Shown here: positions 43,215 through 51,242 of the stretch, piece by piece
Layout of the letters: every line of letters begins with the position of its first letter
How positions within the stretch are numbered: the first letter of the stretch is position 1
From: Actinosynnema pretiosum
GTDB taxonomy: Bacteria; Actinomycetota; Actinomycetes; Mycobacteriales; Pseudonocardiaceae
Direction of reading: 5' to 3'
DNA length: 64,000 bases
Assembly (NCBI RefSeq): GCF_024171695.1
Contig: NZ_JAMTCF010000005.1
Coordinates: forward strand, 310,001-374,000
Notes under the pieces: model-generated
Database searches by the model: none
What the model was told of the DNA's origin: nothing
What the model saw: the letters and a program-made list of their open reading frames with translations, nothing else
Program-made: the position numbers and the translations under genes

Positions 43215-44462
43215 GTGAGCAGAGTGAAACCCAGGCTCGCCGCAGGCGCGGGCCTGTCGGCCGCGGTCGTCGTCGGCGCCGCCTTCCTCGTGGTGCAGCC
43301 CGCCACCGCAGACGGCTTCACCGGCCCGGTGGTCGGCCTCGGCGGCAAGTGCCTCGACGTGGCGGGCGCGAGCAGCGCCAACGGCACGGCCGTGCAGCTC
43401 TACACCTGCAACGGCACCGGCGCCCAGGCCTGGACCGTGGACACCGGCGCCAAGACGATCAAGGCGCTGGGCAAGTGCCTCGACGTGGTCGACGACGGCA
43501 GGAACGACGGCGCGCTCCTGCAGATCTGGGACTGCGCGGACGTGCCCGAGCAGAAGTGGACCGTCGACCAGACCGGCCGCATCGTCGGCCAGGGCAGCGG
43601 CAAGTGCGTCGACGTGCCCGCCGGGAACACCGCCGACGGCACCCGCCTGCAGGTCTGGACCTGCGACGCGTGGAGCCCGTACCAGCGGTGGACCACGCCC
43701 GGCGGTGGTGGCACGAACCCGACCACCACGACCACCTCCCAGGTGCCCGGCCGCTCCGACCTGGCGACCCCGGCCAAGAAGGACATCGCCATGCGGCTGG
43801 TGTCCAGCGCCGAGAACTCCTCGCTGGACTGGCGCGCCCAGTTCTCCTACATCGAGGACATCGGCGACGGGCGCGGCTACACGGCGGGCATCATCGGCTT
43901 CTGCTCCGGCACCGGCGACATGCTGGAGCTGGTCGAGCACTACACCTCGGTGAAGCCGAACAACGCCCTCGCCGGCTACCTCCCGGCGCTGCGCCGGGTC
44001 AACGGCACGCCGTCCCACGAGGGCCTCGACCCCGGCTTCCAGCAGGCGTGGCGCACCGCCGCGCAGGACCCGGTGTTCCAGCAGGCGCAGGAGACCGAGC
44101 GGGACCGGGTGTACTTCAACCCCTCCGTCAACCAGGCCAAGTCCGACGGCCTGCGCGCGCTCGGCCAGTTCGCCTACTACGACGCGATCGTCATGCACGG
44201 CGGCGGCAACGACCAGGCCAGCTTCGGCACGATCCGCCGCAAGGCCATGGCCCGCGCCAAGACCCCCGCGCAGGGCGGCAACGAGACCACCTACCTGCAC
44301 GCGTTCCTGGACGAGCGGGTCGCGGCGATGAAGCTGGAGGAGGCGCACGAGGACACCACGCGCGTCGACACCGCCCAGCGGGTGTTCCTCAACAACGGCA
44401 ACCTGGACCTGAACACGCCGCTGGCGTGGAAGGTCTACGGGGACTCGTTCCGGATCGACTAG
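43215..44462 (+). CDS. Secreted GH46 chitosanase with ricin-type lectin domain
   Basis: 415 aa from GTG 43215. Signal peptide to about aa 32 (VKPRLAAGAGLSAAVVVGAAFLV, ATA-DG). Ricin-B/CBM13 beta-trefoil aa ~35-165 with three repeats marked by GKCLDV/GKCVDV and QxW motifs (AQAWTV, EQKWTV, YQRWTT). A Thr-rich linker (NPTTTTTTS type) follows. GH46 domain aa ~187-415: general acid Glu200 in SSAENSSLDW and catalytic Asp218 in IEDIGDGRGYTAG, matching the Glu22/Asp40 spacing of Streptomyces N174 chitosanase; GFCSGTGDMLELV is also conserved. It hydrolyses chitosan outside the cell. A lectin N-terminal to GH46 is a less usual arrangement. Confidence 0.94.
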   Translation: MSRVKPRLAAGAGLSAAVVVGAAFLVVQPATADGFTGPVVGLGGKCLDVAGASSANGTAVQLYTCNGTGAQAWTVDTGAKTIKALGKCLDVVDDGRNDGALLQIWDCADVPEQKWTVDQTGRIVGQGSGKCVDVPAGNTADGTRLQVWTCDAWSPYQRWTTPGGGGTNPTTTTTSQVPGRSDLATPAKKDIAMRLVSSAENSSLDWRAQFSYIEDIGDGRGYTAGIIGFCSGTGDMLELVEHYTSVKPNNALAGYLPALRRVNGTPSHEGLDPGFQQAWRTAAQDPVFQQAQETERDRVYFNPSVNQAKSDGLRALGQFAYYDAIVMHGGGNDQASFGTIRRKAMARAKTPAQGGNETTYLHAFLDERVAAMKLEEAHEDTTRVDTAQRVFLNNGNLDLNTPLAWKVYGDSFRID

Positions 44463-44475
44463 CCCGGACCCGTCG

Positions 44476-44511
44476 AGGCGCCCGGTCCCCGCTCGCGGGG
44501 GCCGGGCGCCT
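44476..44511. terminator. Hairpin terminator after the chitosanase gene
   Basis: AGGCGCCCGGTCCCC pairs with GGGGGCCGGGCGCCT (15 bp, one G-T pair), loop GCTCGC, followed by TCGTCC; it lies between convergent genes. Confidence 0.85.
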
Positions 44512-44526
44512 TCGTCCCGCTCCGGA

Positions 44527-45810
44527 TCACCGACCGGGATCGGTGGTCACGGTGATCGGCGCGAGGTGCGCCAGCGGGGAGGACGTGCCGTCCACGACCG
44601 CGTCGAACCGGCGGTCGCCCTTGAGGTGCTTGGCGAAGAACGCCGACAGGTAGGTGACCGCGACCTGGCGCTGCTGCGACTCGGTCAGCTGCCGCACCGG
44701 CCGGTCGTCCGCGACCTGCGCGCACCGGCCCGGTCCGGGGCGGGTGCTCGGTCCGCCCGCCCAGGCCTCGGCCGCGTCGTCGGTGGCCATCACCTGCCCG
44801 CTCGACGGTGACCACTCGGTGTTGTACGCGTTGTGGTTCGCCCCCTGGACCTCCCACAGCGCGATCTGCGCGGTGTTGCGCCCACGCGCGTTGGCGAAGT
44901 ACTGCGGACCGCCGGTCGCGTAGTCGCAGGACCCGGCCAGCGCGCCGAACGGGATGTCGGTGACCCGGTAGTCCAGGTTCTCCGGCGCGTCGTCGTCCGG
45001 CGCGTAGTAGGTCACCGCGGCCAGCGGCACCACCGCGCGGATCGCCACGCCCTCCGGCATCCGGCCCCGGTTGGCCTCGGCCGCCTGCCACATCACGCCG
45101 CGCCCGCCGCGCGAGTGGCCGACCACGCCCACCGAGCCCAGGTCGACGTGACCGGTGAAGCCCAAGCGCCCCAACGCTCCCGCGAGCGGACCCGTGCCGT
45201 CCTCGGCCAGCCGCCGCCACATCCGCAGGTGCTCGTAGCCGACCTCGGCGCGCGCCAGGTCCGCGATCTGCCCCATCTCCCCGGCGTTGACCCCGCTCAC
45301 GCCGATCGACACCACCACGAAACCCCGCTCCGCCAACGCCCGCCCGAGGTAGTCGTACCCCCGGTGGTTGGGCAGCGCGGGCGTGCCCGGCGCGCACGGC
45401 CACCGGCTCAGCGCCACCGACGCGTCCTGCAACCGCAGCTCCAGCCGCTCGACCTCGGCCGGGTCGGTGACCGGGTCCGCGCCGTAGAGCGCGCCGTAGG
45501 AGGACTTCCAGGCGGCCTCGGCGTCCCGGTCCGCGCAGCTGTGCCAGAGGCCGTGCTGGATCAGCACCAGCGGCAGCTTCCCGCGCCTGGCGAGGTCGGC
45601 GGGGTAGTGCACCCGACCGACCAGCTCCAGGTCGGCCAACCGCGCGGGCTCGCCCTCCACGGGCGAGGTGTGGAAGCCGGGCACGTGGAACACGGCGTCG
45701 CCCAGGTCGTAGTCGGCGGTGCGCACCCCGGCCGGGTGCGCCAGCGCGGTGGCGGGGGTGAGGGTGACCGCGAGCAGCGCGGCGGCCACCAGCAGTGATC
45801 GCTTGAGCAT
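44527..45810 (-). CDS. Secreted alpha/beta-hydrolase
   Basis: 427 aa. Signal peptide MLKRSLLVAAALLAVTLTPATALA-HP. Alpha/beta-hydrolase fold: LPLVLIQHGLWHSC holds the oxyanion His-Gly; nucleophile elbow VGVVGHSRGGRGVMW (Ser of GHSRGG); a late His, LWEVQGANHNAYN, likely completes the triad. Length and GHSRGG motif resemble secreted platelet-activating-factor-acetylhydrolase or dienelactone hydrolase-like esterases of actinomycetes. Ester substrate unknown. Convergent with the chitosanase gene. Confidence 0.87.
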   Translation of the reverse strand: MLKRSLLVAAALLAVTLTPATALAHPAGVRTADYDLGDAVFHVPGFHTSPVEGEPARLADLELVGRVHYPADLARRGKLPLVLIQHGLWHSCADRDAEAAWKSSYGALYGADPVTDPAEVERLELRLQDASVALSRWPCAPGTPALPNHRGYDYLGRALAERGFVVVSIGVSGVNAGEMGQIADLARAEVGYEHLRMWRRLAEDGTGPLAGALGRLGFTGHVDLGSVGVVGHSRGGRGVMWQAAEANRGRMPEGVAIRAVVPLAAVTYYAPDDDAPENLDYRVTDIPFGALAGSCDYATGGPQYFANARGRNTAQIALWEVQGANHNAYNTEWSPSSGQVMATDDAAEAWAGGPSTRPGPGRCAQVADDRPVRQLTESQQRQVAVTYLSAFFAKHLKGDRRFDAVVDGTSSPLAHLAPITVTTDPGR

Positions 45811-45882
45811 GGGGGAGTTGTACCGGGGTGTTGTGCGGAACCGGTGAGCGTCGTGCGATGGGCTCGCGCGCGGGTGGCGCGC

Positions 45883-46737
45883 TCAGCTCTCCAGGACGGC
45901 CTGCGCCAGCAGGGTCAGCGCCGCCTGCGACGGCGAACCGGGCTCCGCCGTCACCAGCGTCAGCGTCTGCTCCGGCGCGTCGGCGGGCCGCAGCGCCTGC
46001 TGCCGCACGGACATCGCGCCCACCAGCGGGTGCCGCATCTCGTGCTCGTCGCTCCCGCACGCCTTCACCCGGTGCCCGGCCCACAGCGCCGCGAACTCCG
46101 CGCTGCCGGTCACCAGCTCGCCGACCAGGGCGCTGAGCAGCCGGTCGTCCGGGTGCTTGCCCGCCGTCGCGCGCAGGTTCCCCACCACCGCCCTGGCCTT
46201 GCCCTCCCACCTCGGGTACAGCTCGCGGGTGTGCGCGTCCAGGAACACCAGGCGCGCCATGTTCGGCCGCTCCGCCGGGCGGTCCACCGAGTCGCGGTCC
46301 AGGTGCCCGGCGAACAGGGCGTGCCCCAGCGGGTTCCAGGCCAGCACGTCCGTGCGCCGCCCCAGCAGCACGGCGGGCACGGTCCCCAGCGCCGCCAGCA
46401 GCTCCGCCGCCGACGCGCTCACCCGCTCCACCGGCGGTCGCCTCGCGGCGCCCCTGCGGCGCGGCCTGGCGAGCGCGCGCAGGTGCTCGTGCTCGTCCCG
46501 GTCCAGCCGCAGCGCGCGGGCGATGCCGTCGACCACCTCGGTCGAGGCGTTCACCGACAGCCCCTGTTCCAGGCGCACGTAGTACGACGCGCTCACCCCG
46601 GCGAGCCCGGCCACCTCCTCCCGCCGCAACCCCGGCACGCGCCGCCGCTCGCCGTAGGTGTCGAGCCCGACGTCGGCGGGGCGCAGCCGCGCCCGGCACG
46701 CCTGGAGGTACTCCGCGAGCTGACCCGGTCCGTTCAC
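45883..46737 (-). CDS. XRE-family regulator with MmyB-like ligand-binding domain
   Basis: 284 aa, GTG start. N-terminal HTH: RRRVPGLRREEVAGLAGVSASYYVRLEQG, the standard MmyB-family opening, and SVNASTEVVDGIARALRLD. The C-terminal domain contains VLAWNPLGHALFAGH and MARLVFLDAHTRELYPRWE, typical of MmyB-like ligand binding (PAS-like). Such regulators commonly sit divergent to the gene they control, here a SRPBCC-domain protein 126 bp away. Confidence 0.9.
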   Translation of the reverse strand: MNGPGQLAEYLQACRARLRPADVGLDTYGERRRVPGLRREEVAGLAGVSASYYVRLEQGLSVNASTEVVDGIARALRLDRDEHEHLRALARPRRRGAARRPPVERVSASAAELLAALGTVPAVLLGRRTDVLAWNPLGHALFAGHLDRDSVDRPAERPNMARLVFLDAHTRELYPRWEGKARAVVGNLRATAGKHPDDRLLSALVGELVTGSAEFAALWAGHRVKACGSDEHEMRHPLVGAMSVRQQALRPADAPEQTLTLVTAEPGSPSQAALTLLAQAVLES

Positions 46738-46863
46738 GGTGACCAGTGTGCTCGACGCGGGGGCGCGCCCGCCTGCCAGCGCGAGTGGTAGGAAGCGCGC
46801 GGGCTGGTCGGGGCGCGGCGGCGGGCGGCAGCCTGGGCGGCGACCACCGAACCAGGGAGAACC

Positions 46864-47391
46864 ATGACCACCACCCCCGCCCGCGCCGACGTCCGGTCCG
46901 ACGACGACCCGACCGGGACCCTCGACCTCGCCGACTTCGCCTTCACCCGCGCGGCCTGGCTGCCCGCGCCGGTGGAGCGGGTGTACGCGCTGGTCAGCGA
47001 CGTCTCGCGGATCGACCTGTGGAGCCCGACCGCGTCCGGCGTGCGCTACGACGACGGCGCGGGCCCCGAGCCCGGCGCGTGGTTCGGCGGGCGCAACCGG
47101 CGCGGCGAGCGCGAGTGGGCCAGCCGCTCGCAGGTGCTCGTGGCCTCACCGCCGGGGGAGTTCTCGTTCGTCGTCGGCGGCGTGGAGGAGGGGGCGGTGC
47201 GCTGGCGCTGGACGTTCCGCGCCGACGGCGGCGGCACGATCGCGCGGCAGGAGTGGACCCTGCTGCGCCCCCACCCGGCGTTCGGCCCGACCCGCCGCGA
47301 CGTGACCGCCCTGCGCGCCACGATGGCCGCCAGCGCGGAGACCACGCTGCTGGGCCTGGCCCGCTGGCTGCACGAGCACCCGGAGGGCTGA
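46864..47391 (+). CDS. SRPBCC (START/polyketide cyclase-like) family protein
   Basis: 175 aa, ATG after GGGAGAACC. FTRAAWLPAPVERVYALVSDVSRIDLWSPTASGVRYDDG is the characteristic first strand, helix and loop of the helix-grip fold; WRWTFRADGGGTIARQEWTL forms the middle strands; a long C-terminal helix (AETTLLGLARWLHEH) closes the pocket. Such proteins bind hydrophobic ligands or act as cyclases. Divergent from the XRE regulator, its probable controller. Confidence 0.86.
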   Translation: MTTTPARADVRSDDDPTGTLDLADFAFTRAAWLPAPVERVYALVSDVSRIDLWSPTASGVRYDDGAGPEPGAWFGGRNRRGEREWASRSQVLVASPPGEFSFVVGGVEEGAVRWRWTFRADGGGTIARQEWTLLRPHPAFGPTRRDVTALRATMAASAETTLLGLARWLHEHPEG

Positions 47392-47545
47392 GTCGGGTTG
47401 GGGGCTGAGTCGTGTTGGCGGACCGGGCCGCGTCAGGGCTGAGTCGTCTTGGGGGACCGAGCCGCGTCAGGGCTGAGTCGCGCCGGGGGACCGGGCCGCG
47501 TCAGGGGTGGGCCGCGCCGGGGACCGGGTCGCGCCGGAGGACTGA
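47391..47545 (+). repeat. 34-bp imperfect tandem repeat
   Basis: Copies at 47421-47454, 47455-47488 and 47489-47522 share GACCGGGCCGCGTCAGGG and TGAGTCG; flanking part-copies extend to about 47391 and 47545. Part of the 481-bp gene-free stretch 47392-47872, which otherwise shows only the 27-bp repeat below and the promoter region of the next gene. Confidence 0.8.
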
Positions 47546-47725
47546 GCCACGCCGAGTGGCGGCCCGCGCGGTCCACACCGCGCGGGCCGGTGTCCGGTGG
47601 TGGGTGCGCGCCCACCGCCGCTTGACCGCCGGTGCCCGGTGCCTGGCGGCGGTGTCCGGTGGCGCGGTGTCCGGTGGGGGTTGCGGGCCTGTCGCCGCTC
47701 GCCTGCTGCCACCGCTCAGCCCTCA

Positions 47726-47779
47726 CCACTCCGCTGCCGCCACTCGACCCCGCCACTCCGCTGCCGCCACTCGACCCCT
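47726..47779 (+). repeat. 27-bp tandem repeat, two copies
   Basis: 47726-47752 and 47753-47779 are identical except for the last base; the unit starts CCACTCCGCTGCCGCCACTC. Lies about 95 bp upstream of the next gene's start. Confidence 0.88.
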
Positions 47780-47872
47780 CACGCCGCCCCCACCCCTTCG
47801 CCGTCCGAAGCCCTTTCGCCCGTTTTGGCTACACTCGACGTGGTCGGTGCCGTCGTCGGGGAGAGGTCGTCC

Positions 47873-48445
47873 GTGGGCCACGCGCGCGCAGAACGCGGTC
47901 ACCCCGCGACGCGGCGCGCCCGCGAGGTGGCGCCGGTGTCGCTCGTCGCCCCGTTCGCCGCCTCGGTCGTCGCGGTCGCCGACCCGCTGCCCGACGTGCA
48001 CCTGTCCGTCCTGTCCGCCGCGCTCGTCGTGCAGTCCGCGCTGTGGCACGGCGCGCTGCTCCGGGTCCGCTCGACGTGGCTGTTCGTCCAGCTCGCGGTG
48101 ATCCTCGGCGGGTTCGCGGGCACGCACGTCGCCTCCACCAACCACGCGCCCGCGATGGTCGCCGACCCGCTGCCGTGGACCGTGCCGATGCTGGACCTGG
48201 TGGCCGCCGTCGGGGTGGTCGCGCTGCTCGCCGCCTTCGAGGACGCCCTGGTCACCGGGGGTCTGCGGGCCTGGCACGCGCTCGCCGACCGGGTGCGGAC
48301 CTGGCTCGCGGCCCTCGTGCGGGCGGTGCGCTGCCGGGTCGACGCCGTGGCGCCCCGCCTGGACGCCCCCGCGCCGCGCGACGTGGTCCGCGAGGTGCTG
48401 CTGCGCTCCTGCGCCGCCCGCCGGGGACCTCCGCTGCCCGCGTAG
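47873..48445 (+). CDS. Membrane protein of unknown function
   Basis: 190 aa. GTG 47873 has GGGGAGAGG at the right distance; longer frames run into tandem repeats. Three hydrophobic segments: APVSLVAPFAASVVAVADPL, WLFVQLAVILGGFAGTHVA and MLDLVAAVGVVALLAAFEDAL; then a basic amphipathic C-terminus with LADRVRTWLAALVRAVRCRVD. No family recognised. Confidence 0.7.
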   Translation: MGHARAERGHPATRRAREVAPVSLVAPFAASVVAVADPLPDVHLSVLSAALVVQSALWHGALLRVRSTWLFVQLAVILGGFAGTHVASTNHAPAMVADPLPWTVPMLDLVAAVGVVALLAAFEDALVTGGLRAWHALADRVRTWLAALVRAVRCRVDAVAPRLDAPAPRDVVREVLLRSCAARRGPPLPA

Positions 48446-48607
48446 CACCCGAGTTCCGACCGAGGGGCCTTCCCACCGGTGATCTCCGCATCCCCGCACG
48501 GCGTCCCCGTGCGGTTCGACCCCCGACGCCCGCGCGGTCCGGCCACGCCCTCCTGACGAGGGCGCGCACCCGCGCGCAGGCGTCGACCTCAGAGAGGAAA
48601 ACCCGAC

Positions 48608-49012
48608 GTGGGCATCTTCGACATGTTCAACGAGCAGGCGTCCGAGTTCACCCAGGGCGTGTTCGGCCAGGCGAACGAGGCCGTGGGCGGCGTCGCCGAC
48701 CAGGCGGGGCAGTTCACCGATCAGGCCGGTCAGTTCGGCGAGCAGGCCACGCAGTGGGGCGGCGAGCAGGTCGGCCAGTTCGGCGAGCAGGCCGGGCAGT
48801 TCGCCGACCAGGCGGGCCAGTTCGGCGACCAGGCCGCCCAGTGGGGCGAGGCCGCGACCGGTCAGGCGGGCGAGTACGCCTCCGGGTACGCGGCCGACGC
48901 CGGCGCGCAGGCGGGCGAGTACGTGCAGGGCGGCCAGGAGGCGTGGGGCGCGGCCCAGGACGTCGCGTCCGACCCGGCGGGCGCGGCCATCGACAAGATC
49001 TTCGGCTGGTGA
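48608..49012 (+). CDS. Gln/Gly-rich heptad-repeat protein
   Basis: 134 aa, GTG start after AGAGAGG. aa 31-80 consist of seven near-perfect seven-residue repeats [DE]-Q-[AV]-x-Q-[FW]-[GTA], for example DQAGQFT, EQATQWG, EQAGQFA. aa 86-105 continue with looser QAGEYASG units. Ends in AIDKIFGW; begins with a hydrophobic MFNEQ helix. No Cys, no signal peptide, no membrane helix. The pattern would place one aromatic and several Gln on one face of a helix, as in phasin, LEA or gas-vesicle-associated repeat proteins, but no family is recognised. A strong terminator follows, so it appears monocistronic. Confidence 0.82.
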   Translation: MGIFDMFNEQASEFTQGVFGQANEAVGGVADQAGQFTDQAGQFGEQATQWGGEQVGQFGEQAGQFADQAGQFGDQAAQWGEAATGQAGEYASGYAADAGAQAGEYVQGGQEAWGAAQDVASDPAGAAIDKIFGW

Positions 49013-49104
49013 CCCGAGCCTGATCCCGGCGGCCTCGCCGCGCCGCGCCGCAGCGTCGCCGCAAGGCCGCCACCAGCGGTTTCGCGACCTCGGTTCGTGT
49101 TCCA

Positions 49105-49139
49105 CCGTGCCCCCGGCCCTCACCCGGCCGGGGGCACGG
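49105..49139. terminator. Hairpin terminator after the heptad-repeat gene
   Basis: CCGTGCCCCCGGCC and GGCCGGGGGCACGG, perfect 14-bp stem, 7-nt loop. Confidence 0.85.
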
Positions 49140-49291
49140 ACACGCTCACCAGGGTCACCGCATCGGGTATTCGCACTCGCACGGGTGGAAGCGGGTCCGG
49201 CCGGGATGCCCGGCGCTGAGGGTGGCGGGGATGCTTCAGGGGTCCGCTCATCCAGCCCGTCCACCCCAGGACCCGGCACGGGAGGCTCCTC

Positions 49292-49714
49292 GTGTTCCCC
49301 AGGTCGACCAGCGCCGCTGTGCTCGGCGCGCTCGTGCTCGCCGCCACCGCCGTCCCCCACGCCTCCGCCGCGCCGGGTGGCACGGGGCCGGGTGACACGG
49401 GTCCGCGGAGCGGCGAGTACACCCTGACCCTGGCGGGCGCCGACCAGACCTGGTCCCGCGCGATCCGGCTGCGCTGCCCGGCCGACGAGGCGAACTCCTA
49501 CCACCCGATGGGCGCCTCCGCCTGCGCCGACCTCGACTCGGTCAGGGGCGACATGAACAAGCTCAAGCGCGTCAGCGAGCTGTGCAGGCCGGAGTACGGG
49601 CGGCTGGTGGCGACGATCAGCGGGCTGTACGACGGCACCTACGTCGAGTGGACCAAGGCGTTCCGCGACGAGTGCGTGCTGCACAAGACCACGCGCTCGA
49701 TCTTCGACTTCTGA
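49292..49714 (+). CDS. Secreted subtilisin inhibitor-like (SSI family) protein
   Basis: 140 aa, GTG after GGGAGG. Signal peptide to about aa 26 (AVLGALVLAATAVPHASA). Mature domain: GEYTLTLAGAD, four Cys (62, 78, 98, 128) spaced as the two disulfides of Streptomyces SSI (35-50, 71-101), AFRDECVLHKTTRSIFDF at the C-terminus. SSI proteins block subtilisin- or trypsin-like proteases via a loop whose P1 residue is two after the third Cys. Here that loop is ELCRPEYGR, giving Pro100 at P1 where Met, Lys or Arg is usual, so the target or activity may differ. Confidence 0.9.
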   Translation: MFPRSTSAAVLGALVLAATAVPHASAAPGGTGPGDTGPRSGEYTLTLAGADQTWSRAIRLRCPADEANSYHPMGASACADLDSVRGDMNKLKRVSELCRPEYGRLVATISGLYDGTYVEWTKAFRDECVLHKTTRSIFDF

Positions 49715-49769
49715 CCGGCCACGTGGGGCCGAACCCGAGAGCCCCCGGTCCCCGCCGAACCAGAGCCGG

Positions 49770-51092
49770 TCAGATCCCGCGCCGCCGGGACAGCGAGTGC
49801 GCGCCGAACCCCAGCAGGAGCAGTCCGAGCCCGCCCAGCGCCACCACGCCCACCGACCGGCCGGTCAAGGCCAGGTCGCCGTCGCCTGCCATCGGGGGAG
49901 CCGCAGTCGTCGGCGGCGCGGGCGGCGCGGTGGTCGTGGTCGTCGCGGCAGGTGGCGCGGTCGTCGTCACCGCCGGGGCGAGCACCGTCACCGTCGTCGT
50001 GGCGCCGTCGTTCGCCGCGTTGTCGTCCACGTTCCCGTTGTACCGGCGCACCAGCGCGGTCGCGCTCACCGGCCCGGCCCGCTCCGCCGTCGCGGTGATC
50101 CGCACCGGCGGGAGCGCCGCACCGGCCGCCACCACGTCCCGCGTCCCGCACACCACGTCCCGCCCGACCACCGGGCACGTCCACCCGCCCGCCACCTCGC
50201 CGATCGCCAGCCCCTCGGGCACCGTCACGGTCACCTGCGCCCCGGACACCGGCACGCTGCCCGCGTTGCCCACCACGGCCGTCAGCTCGACCTGCTCGCC
50301 CACGACCGGCTCCGGCCGGTCGGCGGTCAGGGTGACCGCCAGGTCCTCCACCCGCTGGAACAGCCCGGCGTCCACGGTCAGGTCCTGGGTGATGCCGCTG
50401 TCCACGATCTCCACGACCATCGGCTCGCTCAACCCGGTGACCGGGTCGAACACCGAGCCGGTGCCGCGCGTGCCCGCGTTCGGCCTCGTGAACACCTTGT
50501 ACGGGGGCGCGACCACCCGGACCCGGTAGGTCCCCTCCTCGACGCCGACGAAGTAGTACTCGCCGGTCGCGTTCGTGGCCTGCTCCTGCACCACCGCGCC
50601 CTGCCCGTCCAGCAGCCGCACGGTGATCCCCGCGATCCCCGGCTCACCGCTGTCCTGGACGCCGTTCCGGTTCAGGTCGTCCCACACGAAGTTCCCGAAC
50701 GCGCCCTTGGTCATCGCGAAGTCCACCACCTGACCGGTGGTCCCCGAGATGGTGAACGGGACCGAGGTCGGTGACGACGCGCCATAACCGGGCGCCAGCA
50801 CGGCCCGCACGATGTAATCCCCTGGGGTGAGCCCGGTGAACGAGTAGGTGCCGTCGGCGGCGGTGGTCGTCGACCCGACCGACGCCCCGCTCGACCTGAT
50901 CAGCGACACCGCCACCCCGGCCAGCCGCACCGGTTCGAGCGGGCTGACCGACCCGTCGCTGATCAGCCCGTCGCTGTTGGTGTCGAAGAACGCGGCGCCG
51001 CCCACGCTGCCCGCCTGGGCGAGGGCGACCGGCCCGGCCGGGGGCAGCACGGCGAGGGCGAGCAGCACGGCGAGGAGAACCCTGGCGACCAC
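49770..51092 (-). CDS. SdrD-like surface protein with LALTG sortase signal
   Basis: 440 aa from GTG 51092, preceded by GGAG; an alternative GTG at 51203 adds 37 residues without ribosome site. Signal peptide: ARVLLAVLLALAVLPPAG, cleavage near ALA-QAG. Two SdrD B/SpaA-like beta domains (VGGAAFFDTNSDGLISDG; GNFVWDDLNRNGVQDSGEPG with Ca-binding-like loops; GEYYFVGVEEGTYRV). A DUF11-like domain follows (TADRPEPVVGEQVELTAVVGNAG), then a Thr/Pro/Ala stalk, then LALTG, a membrane helix and SRRRGI. LAxTG is the class E sortase motif of actinobacteria, so the protein is expected on the cell wall. Adhesin or aerial-surface role is inference. Confidence 0.88.
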   Translation of the reverse strand: MVARVLLAVLLALAVLPPAGPVALAQAGSVGGAAFFDTNSDGLISDGSVSPLEPVRLAGVAVSLIRSSGASVGSTTTAADGTYSFTGLTPGDYIVRAVLAPGYGASSPTSVPFTISGTTGQVVDFAMTKGAFGNFVWDDLNRNGVQDSGEPGIAGITVRLLDGQGAVVQEQATNATGEYYFVGVEEGTYRVRVVAPPYKVFTRPNAGTRGTGSVFDPVTGLSEPMVVEIVDSGITQDLTVDAGLFQRVEDLAVTLTADRPEPVVGEQVELTAVVGNAGSVPVSGAQVTVTVPEGLAIGEVAGGWTCPVVGRDVVCGTRDVVAAGAALPPVRITATAERAGPVSATALVRRYNGNVDDNAANDGATTTVTVLAPAVTTTAPPAATTTTTAPPAPPTTAAPPMAGDGDLALTGRSVGVVALGGLGLLLLGFGAHSLSRRRGI

Positions 51093-51242
51093 CCCGGCAA
51101 CGCTCCGCCCCCGTACCCGCTCGCGCGCGCCGGGAACCCCAAGTGAACCGGACCGGGCGACGCGCGACGCGCCGCCCGGCGGCGGGGGATCAGGACAGGG
51201 CACCAGGACGGGGCACCAGGACGGAGGAGCCGCAACCAGGGG

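Noticed and set aside
47597-47872. Longer start for the membrane protein at 47873
   Set aside because: The extension reads through tandem DNA repeats and is low complexity; a proper ribosome site precedes GTG 47873.
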